This document shows, piece by piece, positions 47,736 to 60,400 of a stretch of DNA of 64,000 nucleotides. Numbering within the stretch: position 1 is the stretch's first letter; each line of letters starts with the position of its first letter. The notes under the pieces are model-generated. The model was not told the DNA's origin. It ran no database searches and saw nothing but the letters and a program-made list of their open reading frames with translations. Origin of the DNA: Undaria pinnatifida (taxonomy: Eukaryota > Sar > Phaeophyceae > Laminariales > Alariaceae); contig JABAKD010000017.1 of the NCBI GenBank assembly GCA_012845835.1, forward strand, positions 9,801,904 through 9,865,903, written 5' to 3'. A program made the translations under genes and the position numbers.

Positions 47736-48290
47736 TAAAGAGGGCACATTGTGCCGTATATACTGTACATATGTAACGAATATATATTCAGTATAAATGG
47801 TGGTTGCGATGTGCTTGGTACGAGCGTAGATAAACTTTGTCTACGATACAAACGTTCTAGAAAATATGTGAGGAGTAGAGAATGGGCGAATCGTTCAAAC
47901 CTCTCGTCCGATTTATGTTCTGGTGTGTACTGGTGGTGTGTAGTGATACTACAGCACCAACAAGCGCGCCCGGCGCAAAGGACGAGCGGGGGGCGGTGAA
48001 GCGCGGGCGGCGGTGAAGCGCGGGCGGGAGTCTCTTTCTGTTTGTTTTTGTATATGGGGTCGGATAGGAATAATACTGTGGATATAGTCTAAGCTCTAAC
48101 ATTTATTTTATTGTTTTACTGTCGCATTACGTGGGTGTGTATATACTTTGAGTATATGGTTATTATGTATGTATACCTCGTACGTATCACTGGTAGTTGT
48201 CGGTGAGGGTGGTGGAGGTCATGGTATGTTCCACGTTGAAGGGGAACGGATTGCCTGGCGGTCAACGAAGTTTTTGTTTTTTTCACATCT
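47736..48290. other. No supported gene
   Basis: Between the protein-like frame and copy C of the exon-like block. A short direct repeat, GGCGGTGAAGCGCGGGCGG, lies at about 47992-48026. Confidence 0.4.
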
Positions 48291-48291
48291 G

Positions 48292-48385
48292 CCTTCCAGC
48301 TTCTGGACAACCCGTGGTCACAGGTGTCGTCCCTTCTCCCCCCAAGTTCTTACCTTGAATTTTATCGCGCAGAGGGTTCAGCAAT
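48292..48385 (+). repeat. Exon-like block, copy C, next to the satellite junction
   Basis: TTCCAG|CTTCTGGACAACCCGTGGTC ACAG|GTGTCG, then a shorter C-rich stretch and TTTATCGCGCAGAGGGTT. Homology to copy B ends at about 48380, some 35 bp before the satellite resumes. Confidence 0.6.
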
Positions 48386-48416
48386 CCCACTGCTCGTCGA
48401 TTTTCCATCGAGTGTT

Positions 48417-51400
48417 ACCGTTACCGACGGAACAAATCGTGACATGAAGGGATTTTCCAAACAGAAAAGATACCGAATCTTGCACACACGGGCGGCAAAA
48501 ACACCTCGAGACCCTCCTGCCGCCACGAGAAAGCGGTTCGGCGTCTGCCCCGACGAGTCCCCGTGCCTCCCTTTCAATGGCGGAACGATCTTTGTCCCAA
48601 AAATGCAGCAGGCCCCCACTCACACTACGGTACCACCGCTGTCAACATACGTACCCGTACGGTATCACACTATGACACAGAGTAAAAGGATCGTATCTTA
48701 ACCATAGGGGAATACAATGACGGTTACTAACGAAACAAATCTTGACATGAAGGGATTTTCCAAACAGAAAAGATACCAGATCTTGCACACACAAGTGGCA
48801 AAAACACCTCGAGACCCTCCTGCCGCCACGAGAAAGCGGCTCGGCTTTTGCCCCGACGAGTCCCCGTGCCTCCCTTTCTATATCGGAACGATCTTCGTCC
48901 CAAAAATGCAGCAGGCCCCCCCACACACTACGGTACCACAGCAATCAACAGACGTACCCGTACGGTATCACACTATTAAACAGAGTAAAAGGATCGTATC
49001 CTAACCATAGGGAAATACAATGACGGTTACTTACGAAACAAATCGTGACATGAAAGGATTTTCCAAACAGGAACGATACCGTATCTTGCACACACGGGGG
49101 ACAAAAATACCACGAGATCCTCTTGCCGCCACGAGAAAGCGTCTCGGCTTTTGCCCCCGACGAGTCCCCGTGCCTCCCGTTTGAAGGCGGAACGTTCTTC
49201 GTCCCAAAAATGCAGCAGGCCCCCACTCACACTGCGGTTCCACAGCTGTCAACATACGTACCCGTACGGTATCACACTCTGACACAGATGAAAAGGATCG
49301 TATCCTAACCACAGGGAAATACAATGACGGTTACTGAAAAACCAAATCGTGACATGAAGGGATTTTCCAAACAGGAAAGATACCGAATCTTGCACTCACG
49401 GGGGACGAAAACACCTTAAGACCCTCCTGCCGCCACGAGAAAGCGGCTCGGCTTCTGCCCCGACGAGTCCCCGTGCCTCCCGTTTTTGGGCGGAACGTTC
49501 TTCGTCCCAAAAATGCAGCACGCCCCCACTCACACTACGGTACCACAGCTATCAACATACGTACCTGTACGGTATCACACTTTGACACAGATGAAAAGGA
49601 TCGTATCTTAACCATAGGGAAATACAATGACGGTTACTGACGGAACAAATCTTGACATGAAGGGATTTTCCAAACAGAAAATATACCAAATCTTGCACAC
49701 ACGGGTGGCAAAAACACCTCGAGACCCTCCTGCCGCCACGAGAAAGCGGCTCGGCGTCTGCCCCGACGAGTCCCCGTGCCTCCCGTTTTTGGGCGGAACG
49801 TTCTTCGTCCATAAAATGCAGCAGGCCCCCACTCACACTGCGGTTTCACAGCTGTCAACATACGTCCCCGTACGATATCACACTATGACACAGATGAAAA
49901 GGATCGAACCGTAACAATGGGGAAATACAATGACGGTTACTGACGAACCAAATCGTGACATGAAGGGATTTTCCAAACAGGAACGTTACCGAATCTTGCA
50001 CACACGAGGGACAAAAATACCTCGAGACCCTCTTGCCGCCACGAGAAAGCGGCTCGGCTTTTGCCCCGACGAGTCCCCGTGCCTTCCTTCCCAGGGCGGA
50101 ACGTTCTTCGTCCAACAAATGCAGCAGGCCCCCACTCACACTACGGTACCACAGCTATCAACAGACGTACCTGTACGGTATCACACTTTGACACAGATGA
50201 AAAAGATCGTATCTTAACCATAGGGAAATACAATGACGGTTACTGACGGAACAAATCTTGACATGAAGGGATTTTCCAAACAGAAAATATACCAAATCTT
50301 GCACACACGGGTGGCAAAAACACCTCGAGACCCTCCTGCCGCCACGAGAAAGCGGCTCGGCGTCTGCCCCGACGAGTCCCCGTGCCTCCCGTTTTTGGGC
50401 GGAACGTTCTTCGTCCATAAAATGCAGCAGGCCCCCACTCACACTACGGTACCACAGCTATCAACATGCATACGTACCCGTACGGTATCACACCATGACA
50501 CAGATGAAAAAGATCGTATCCTAACCATAGGGAAATACAATGACGGTTACTGACGAAAAATATCGTGACATGAATGGATTTTCCAAACAGAAAAGATACC
50601 GAATCTTGCACACACGGGGGACAAAAACACCTCGAGACCCTCCTGCCGCCACGAGAAAGCGGCTCGGCTTCTGCCCCCGACGAGTCCCCGTGCCTCCCTT
50701 CCTAGGGCGGAACGATCTTCGTCCCAAAAATGCAGCAGGCCCCCACTCACACTACGGTACCACAGCTATCAACATGCATACGTACCCGTACGGTATCACA
50801 CCTATGACACAGATGAAAAAGATCGTATCCTAACCATAGGGAAATACAATGACGGTTACTGACGAAAAATATCGTGACATGAATGGATTTTCCAAACAGA
50901 AAAGATACCGAATCTTGCACACACGGGGGACAAAAACACCTCGAGACCCTCTTGCCGCCACGAGAAAGCGGCTCGGCTTTTGCCCCCGACGAGTCCCCGT
51001 GCCTCCCGGTTTAGGGCGGAACGATCTTGGTCCCAAAAATGCAGCAGGCCCCGACTCACACTACGGTACCACAGCTGTCAACAGACGTACCCGTACGGTA
51101 TCACACTATGACACAGAGTAAAAGGATCGTATCTTAACCATAGGGGAATACAATGACGGTTACTAACGAAACAAATCTTGACATGAAGGGATTTTCCAAA
51201 CAGAAAAGATACCAGATCTTGCACACACAAGTGGCAAAAGCACCTCGAGACCCTCCTGCCGCCACGAGAAAGCGGCTCGGCTTTTGCCCCGACGAGTCCC
51301 CGTGCCTCCCTTTCTATATCGGAACGATCTTCGTCCCAAAAATGCAGCAGGCCCCCCACCACACTACGGTACCACAGCAATCAACAGACGTACCCGTACG

Positions 51401-54400
51401 GTATCACACTATTAAACAGAGTAAAAGGATCGTATCCTAACCATAGGGAAATACAATGACGGTTACTTACGAAACAAATCGTGACATGAAAGGATTTTCC
51501 AAACAGGAACGATACCGTATCTTGCACACACGGGGGACAAAAATACCACGAGATCCTCTTGCCGCCACGAGAAAGCGTCTCGGCTTTTGCCCCCGACGAG
51601 TCCCCGTGCCTCCCGTTTGAAGGCGGAACGTTCTTCGTCCCAAAAATGCAGCAGGCCCCCACTCACACTGCGGTTCCACAGCTGTCAACATACGTACCCG
51701 TACGGTATCACACTCTGACACAGATGAAAAGGATCGTATCCTAACCACAGGGAAATACAATGACGGTTACTGAAAAACCAAATCGTGACATGAAGGGATT
51801 TTCCAAACAGGAAAGATACCGAATCTTGCACTCACGGGGGACGAAAACACCTTAAGACCCTCCTGCCGCCACGAGAAAGCGGCTCGGCTTCTGCCCCGAC
51901 GAGTCCCCGTGCCTCCCGTTTTTGGGCGGAACGTTCTTCGTCCCAAAAATGCAGCACGCCCCCACTCACACTACGGTACCACAGCTATTAACATACGTAC
52001 CTGTACGGTATCACACTTTGACACAGATGAAAAGGATCGTATCTTAACCATAGGGAAATACAATGACGGTTACTGACGAACCAAATCGTGACATGAAGGG
52101 ATTTTCCAAACAGGAAAGATACCAAATCTTGCACACACGGGCGGCAAAAACACCTCGAGACCCTCCTGCCGCCACGAGAAAGCGGCTCGGCGTCTGCCCC
52201 GACGAGTCCCCGTGCCTCCCGTTTTAGGGCGGAACGATCTTCGTCCCAAAAATGCAGCAGCCCCCACTCACACTGCGGTTCGACAGCTGTCAACATACGT
52301 ACCCGTACGATATCACACTATGACACAGATGAAAAGAATCGTATCTTAACCATAGGGAATTATAATGACGGTTACTGACGAAACAAAAAGTGACATGAAG
52401 CGACTTTCCAAACAGGAACGATAACGAATCTTGCACACACGGGGGACGAAAATACCTCGAGACCCTCCTGCCGCCACGAGAAAGCGGCTCGGCTTTCGCC
52501 CCGACGAGTCCCCGTGCCTCCCGTTTTTGGGCGGAACGTTCTTCGTCCCAAAAATGCAGCAGGCCCCCACTCACACTGCGGTTCTACAGCTGTCAACATA
52601 CGTACCCGTACGGTATCACACTATGACACAGATGAAAAGGATCGTATCCTAACCACAGGGAAGTACAATGACGGTTACTGACGAACCAAATCGTGACATG
52701 AAGGGATTTTCCAAACAGGAAAGATACCAAATCTTGCACACACGGGCGGCAAAAACACCTCGAGACCCTCCTGCCGCCACGAGAAAGCGTCTCGGCGTCT
52801 GCCCCGACGAGTCCCCGTGCCTCCCGTTTTAGGGCGGAACGATCTTCGTCCCAAAAATGCAGCAGCCCCCCACTCACACTGCGGTTCGACAGCTGTCAAC
52901 ATACGTACCCGTACGATATCACACTATGACACAGATGAAAAGAATCGTATCTTAACCATAGGGAATTTTAATGACGGTTACTGACGAAAAATATCGTGAC
53001 ATGAATGGATTTTCCAAACAGAAAAGATACCGAATCTTGCACACACGGGGGACAAAAACACCTCGAGACCCTCCTGCCGCCACGAGAAAGCGGCTCGGCT
53101 TCTGCCCCCGACGAGTCCCCGTGCCTCCCTTCCTAGGGCGGAACGATCTTCGTCCCAAAAATGCAGCAGGCCCCCACTCACACTACGGTACCACAGCTAT
53201 CAACATGCATACGTACCCGTACGGTATCACACCTATGACACAGATGAAAAAGATCGTATCCTAACCATAGGGAAATACAATGACGGTTACTGACGAAAAA
53301 TATCGTGACATGAATGGATTTTCCAAACAGAAAAGATACCGAATCTTGCACACACGGGGGACAAAAACACCTCGAGACCCTCCTGCCGCCACGAGAAAGC
53401 GGCTCGGCTTCTGCCCCCGACGAGTCCCCGTGCCTCCCTTCCTAGGGCGGAACGATCTTCGTCCCAAAAATGCAGCAGGCCCCCACTCACACTACGGTAC
53501 CACAGCTATCAACATACGTACCCGTACGGTATCACACTATGACACAGATGAAAAGATCGTATCCTAACCATAGGGAAATACAATGACGGTTACTGACGAA
53601 AAATATCGTGACATGAATGGATTTTCCAAACAGAAAAGATACCGAATCTTGCACACACGGGGGACAAAAACACCTCGAGACCCTCCTGCCGCCACGAGAA
53701 AGCGGCTCGGCTTCTGCCCCCGACGAGTCCCCGTGCCTCCCTTCCTAGGGCGGAACGATCTTCGTCCCAAAAATGCAGCAGGCCCCCACTCACACTACGG
53801 TACCACAGCTATCAACATACGTACCCGTACGGTATCACACTATGACACAGATGAAAAGATCGTATCCTAACCATAGGGAAATACAATGACGGTTACTGAC
53901 GAAAAATATCGTGACATGAATGGATTTTCCAAACAGAAAAGATACCGAATCTTGCACACACGGGGGACAAAAACACCTCGAGACCCTCCTGCCGCCACGA
54001 GAAAGCGGCTCGGCTTCTGCCCCCGACGAGTCCCCGTGCCTCCCTTCCTAGGGCGGAACGATCTTCGTCCCAAAAATGCAGCAGGCCCCCACTCACACTA
54101 CGGTACCACAGCTATCAACATCATACGTACCCGTACGGTATCACACCATGACACAGATGAAAAGATCGTATCCTAACCATAGGGAAATACAATGACGGTT
54201 ACTGACGAAAAATATCGTGACATGAATGGATTTTCCAAACAGAAAAGATACCGAATCTTGCACACACGGGGGACAAAAACACCTCGAGACCCTCCTGCCG
54301 CCACGAGAAAGCGGCTCGGCTTCTGCCCCCGACGAGTCCCCGTGCCTCCCTTCTAGGGCGGAACGATCTTCGTCCCAAAAATGCAGCAGGCCCCCACTCA

Positions 54401-57400
54401 CACTACGGTACCACAGCTATCAACATGCATACGTACCCGTACGGTATCACACTATGACACAGATGAAAAAGATCGTATCCTAACCATAGGGAAATACAAT
54501 GACGGTTACTGACGAAAAATATCGTGACATGAATGGATTTTCCAAACAGAAAAGATACCGAATCTTGCACACACGGGGGACAAAAACACCTCGAGACCCT
54601 CCTGCCGCCACGAGAAAGCGGCTCGGCTTCTGCCCCGACGAGTCCCCGTGCCTCCCTTCCTAGGGCGGAACGATCTTCGTCCCAAAAATGCAGCAGGCCC
54701 CCACTCACACTACGGTACCACAGCTATCAACATACGTACCCGTACGGTATCACACCTATGACACAGATGAAAAAGATCGTATCCTAACCATAGGGAAATA
54801 CAATGACGGTTACTGACGAAAAATATCGTGACATGAATGGATTTTCCAAACAGAAAAGATACCGAATCTTGCACACACGGGGGACAAAAACACCTCGAGA
54901 CCCTCCTGCCGCCACGAGAAAGCGGCTCGGCTTCTGCCCCCGACGAGTCCCCGTGCCTCCCTTCCTAGGGCGGAACGATCTTCGTCCCAAAAATGCAGCA
55001 GGCCCCCACTCACACTACGGTACCACAGCTATCAACATACGTACCCGTACGGTATCACACTATGACACAGATGAAAAGATCGTATCCTAACCATAGGGAA
55101 ATACAATGACGGTTACTGACGAAAAATATCGTGACATGAATGGATTTTCCAAACAGAAAAGATACCGAATCTTGCACACACGGGGGACAAAAACACCTCG
55201 AGACCCTCCTGCCGCCACGAGAAAGCGGCTCGGCTTCTGCCCCCGACGAGTCCCCGTGCCTCCCTTCCTAGGGCGGAACGATCTTCGTCCCAAAAATGCA
55301 GCAGGCCCCCACTCACACTACGGTACCACAGCTATCAACATACGTACCCGTACGGTATCACACTATGACACAGATGAAAAGATCGTATCCTAACCATAGG
55401 GAAATACAATGACGGTTACTGACGAAAAATATCGTGACATGAATGGATTTTCCAAACAGAAAGATACCGAATCTTGCACACACGGGGGACAAAAACACCT
55501 CGAGACCCTCCTGCCGCCACGAGAAAGCGGCTCGGCTTCTGCCCCCGACGAGTCCCCGTGCCTCCCGTTCTAGGGCGGAACGATCTTCGTCCCAAAAATG
55601 CAGCAGGCCCCCACTCACACTACGGTACCACAGCTATCAACATCACGTACCCGTACGGTATCACACTCTGACACAGATGAAAAGGATCGTATCCTAACCA
55701 TAGGGAATATACAATGACGGTTACTGACGAAACAATATCGTGACATGAATGGACTTTTCCAAACAGGAAAGATACCGAATCTTGCACACACGGGGGACGA
55801 AAACACCTCGAGACCCTCCTGCCGCCACGAGAAAGCGGCTCGGCTTCTGCCCCCGACGAGTCCCCGTGCCTCCCGTTTCTAGGGCGGAACGATCTTCGTC
55901 CCAAAAATGCAGCAGGCCCCCACTCACACTACGGTACCACAGCTATCAACATACGTACCCGTACGGTATCACACTATGACACAGATGAGAAAGATCGTAT
56001 CCTTAACCATAGGGAAATACAATGACGGTTACTGACGAAAAATATCGTGACATGAATGGATTTTCCAAACAGAAAAGATACCGAATCTTGCACACACGGG
56101 GGACAAAAACACCTCGAGACCCTCCTGCCGCCACGAGAAAGCGGCTCGGCTTCTGCCCCCGACGAGTCCCCGTGCCTCCCTTCCTAGGGCGGAACGATCT
56201 TCGTCCCAAAAATGCAGCAGGCCCCCACTCACACTACGGTACCACAGCTATCAACATACGTACCCGTACGGTATCACACTATGACACAGATGAAAAGATC
56301 GTATCCTAACCATAGGGAAATACAATGACGGTTACTGACGAAAAATATCGTGACATGAATGGATTTTCCAAACAGAAAAGATACCGAATCTTGCACACAC
56401 GGGGGACAAAAACACCTCGAGACCCTCCTGCCGCCACGAGAAAGCGGCTCGGCTTCTGCCCCCGACGAGTCCCCGTGCCTCCCGTTCCTAGGGCGGAACG
56501 ATCTTCGTCCCAAAAATGCAGCAGGCCCCCACTCACACTGCGGTTCCACAGCTGTCAACATACGTACCCGTACGGGATCACACTATGACACAGATGAAAA
56601 GGATCGTATCCTAACCACAGGGAAATACAATGACGGTTACTGACAAACCAAATCGTGACATGAAGGGATTTTCCAAACAGGAAAGATACCGAATCTTGCA
56701 CTCACGGCGGACAAAAACACCTCAAGACCCTCCTGCCGCCACGAGAAAGCGGCTCGGCTTCTGCCCCGACGAGTCCCCGTGCCTCCCTTCCCAGGGCGGA
56801 ACGTTCTTCGTCCCAAAATTGCAGCAGGATCCCACTCACACTACGGTACCACAGCTATCAACATACGTACCTGTACGGTATCACACTTTGACACAGATGA
56901 AAAGGATCGTATCCTAACCAAAAGGAAATACAATGACGGTTACTAACGAAACAAATCGTTAGATGAAGGTTCCAAACAGAAAAAATACCGAATCTTGCAC
57001 ACATTGGCGGCAAAAACACCTCAAGCCCTCCTGCCGCCACGAGAAAGCGGCTCGGCTTCTGCCCCCGACGAGTCCCCGTGCCTCCCTTCCTAGGGCGGAA
57101 CGATCTCTGTCCCAAAAATGCAGCTGGCCCCCACTCACACTACGGTACCACAGCTATCAACATACGTACCCGTACGATATCACACTATGACACAGAGTAA
57201 AAGGATCGTATCCTAACCATAGGGAAATACAATGAAGGTTACTGACGAACCAATATCGTGACATGAAGGGATTTTCCAAACAGGAAAGATACCGAATCTT
57301 GCACACACGGGGGACAAAAATACCTCGAGACCCTCTTGCCGCCACGAGAAAGCGGCTCGGCTTCTGCCCCCGACGAGTCCCCGTGCCTCGCTTCCTAGCG

Positions 57401-60400
57401 CGGAACGATCTTCGTCCCAAAAATGCAGCGGGCCCCCACACACACTACGGTACCTCAGCTATCAACATATACGTACCCGTACGGTATCACACTATGACAC
57501 AGAGTAAAAGGATCGTATCCTAACCATAGGGAAATATAATGACGGTTACTGACGAAACAAATCGTGACATGAAAGGATTTTCCAAACAGGAACGATACTG
57601 AATATTGCACACACGGGGGACAAAAATACCTCGAGACCCTCCTGCCGCAAAGAGAAAACGGCTCGGCTTTTGCCCCCGACGAGTCCCCGTGCCTCCCGTT
57701 TGAAGGCGGAACGTTCTTCGTCCCAAAAATGCAGCAGGCCCCCACTCACACTGCGGTTCTACAGCTGTCAACATACGTACCCGTACGGTATCACACTATG
57801 ACACAGATGAAAAGGATCGTATCCTAACCACAGGGAAATACAATGACGGTTACTGACGAACCAAATCGTGACATGAAGGGATTTTCCAAACAGAAAAGAT
57901 ACCGAATCTTGCACACACGGGCGGAAAAACACCTCGAGACCCTCCTGCCGCCACGAGGAAGCGGCTCGGCGTCTGCCCCGACGAGTCCCCGTGCCTCCCG
58001 TTTTTGGGCGGAACGATCTTCGTCCCAAAAATGCAGCAGCCCCCCACTCACACTACGGTACCACAGCTATCAACATGCATACGTACCCGTACGGTATCAC
58101 ACTATGACACAGATGAAAAAGATCGTATCCTAACCATAGGGAAATACAATGACGGTTACTGACGAAAAATATCGTGACATGAATGAATTTCCAAACAGAA
58201 AAGATACCGAATCTTGCACACACGGGGGACAAAAACACCTCGAGACCCTCCTGCCGCCACGAGAAAACGGCTCGGCTTCTGCCCCCGACGAGTCCCCGTG
58301 CCTCCCTTCCTAGGGCGGAACGATGTTCGCCCCAAAAATGCAGCAGGCCCCCACTCACACTACGGTACCACAGCTATCAACATGCATACGTACCCGTACG
58401 GTATCACACTATGACACAGATGAAAAAGATCGTATCCTAACCATAGGGAAATACAATGACGGTTACTGACGAAAAATATCGTGACATGAATGGATTTTCC
58501 AAACAGAAAAGATACCGAATCTTGCACACACGGGGGACAAAAACACCTCGAGACCCTCCTGCCGCCACGAGAAAGCGGCTCGGCTTTTGCCCCCGACGAG
58601 TCCCCGTGCCTCCCGTTCTACGGCGGAACGTTCTTCGTGCCAAAAATGCAGCAGGCCCCCACTCACACTGCGGTACCACAGCTGTCAACATACGTACCCG
58701 TACGGTATCACACTATGACACAGATGAAAAGGATCGTATCCTAACCACAGGGAAATACAATGACGGTTACTGACGAAACAAATCGTGACATGAAGGGATT
58801 TTCCAAACAGGAAAGATACCGAATCTTGCACTCACGGCGGACAAAAACACCTCAAGACCCTCCTGCCGCCACGAGAAAGCTGCTCGGCTTCTGCCCCGAC
58901 GAGTACCCGTGCCTCCTTCCCTAGGGCGGAACGATTCTTCGTCCCAAAAATGCAGCAGGCCCCCACTCACACTACGGTACCACAGCTATCAACATACGTA
59001 CCTGTACGGTATCACACTTGACACAGATGAAAAGGATCGTATCCTAACCATAAGGAAATACAATGACGGTTACTGACGAAAAATATCGTGACATGAATGG
59101 ATTTTCCAAACAGAAAAGATACCGAATCTTGCACACACGGGGGACAAAAACACCTCGAGACCCTCCTGCCGCCACGAGAAAGCGGCTCGGCTTCTGCCCC
59201 CGACGAGTCCCCGTGCCTCCCTTCCTAGGGCGGAACGATCTTCGTCCCAAAAATGCAGCAGGCCCCCACTCACACTACGGTACCACAGCTATCAACATGC
59301 ATACGTACCCGTACGGTATCACACTATGACACAGATGAAAAAGATCGTATCCTAACCATAGGGAAATACAATGACGGTTACTGACGAAAAATATCGTGAC
59401 ATGAATGGATTTTCCAAACAGAAAAGATACCGAATCTTGCACACACGGGGGACAAAAACACCTCGAGACCCTCCTGCCGCCACGAGAAAGCGGCTCGGCT
59501 TCTGCCCCCGACGAGTCCCCGTGCCTCCCTTCCTAGGGCGGAACGATCTTCGTCCCAAAAATGCAGCAGGCCCCCACTCACACTACGGTACCACAGCTAT
59601 CAACATGCATACGTACCCGTACGGTATCACACTATGACACAGATGAAAAAGATCGTATCCTAACCATAGGGAAATACAATGACGGTTACTGACGAAAAAT
59701 ATCGTGACATGAATGGATTTTCCAAACAGAAAAGATACCGAATCTTGCACACACGGGGGACAAAAACACCTCGAGACCCTCCTGCCGCCACGAGAAAGCG
59801 GCTCGGCTTCTGCCCCCGACGAGTCCCCGTGCCTCCCTTCCTAGGGCGGAACGATCTTCGTCCCAAAAATGCAGCAGGCCCCCACTCACACTACGGTACC
59901 ACAGCTATCAACATGCATACGTACCCGTACGGTATCACACCATGACACAGATGAAAAAGATCGTATCCTAACCATAGGGAAATACAATGACGGTTACTGA
60001 CGAAAAATATCGTGACATGAATGGATTTTCCAAACAGGAACGATACCGAATCTTGCACACACGGGGGACGAAAATACCTCGAGACCCTCCTGCCGCCACG
60101 AGAAAGCGGCTCGGCTTTCGCCCCGACGAGTCTCCGTGCCTCCCGTATGAAGGCGGAACGTTCTTCGTCCCAAAAATGCAGCAGGCCCCCACACACACTA
60201 CGGTACCACAGCTATCAACAGACGTACCCGTACGGTATCACACTATGACACAGATGAAAAAGATCGTATGTTAACCATAGGGAAATACAATGACGGTTAT
60301 TGACGAAACAAATCTTGACATGAAGGCATTTTCTAAACAGAAAAGATACCGAATCTTGCACACACGGGCGGCAAAAACACAGCGAGACCCTCCTGCCGCC

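Larger units (their letters stand above)
41497..48416. other. 6.9-kb segment inserted in one satellite unit
   Basis: Left junction: the satellite stops after ATGACGGTT (41488-41496). Right junction: it resumes at ACCGTTACCGACGGAAC (48417). ACGGTT/ACCGTT could be a 6-bp target duplication with one mismatch. No terminal inverted repeats, LTRs or transposase were found. Contents include a G-run family fragment, roughly 500-bp tandem repeats and exon-like fragments. 41497-41794 and 41891-43055 hold nothing recognisable apart from short frames. Confidence 0.75.

Noticed and set aside
41497-48416. Insertion as an LTR retrotransposon or DNA transposon
   Set aside because: No terminal direct or inverted repeats and no pol or transposase were found; the only internal direct repeat (47236 and 48292) is not at both ends.
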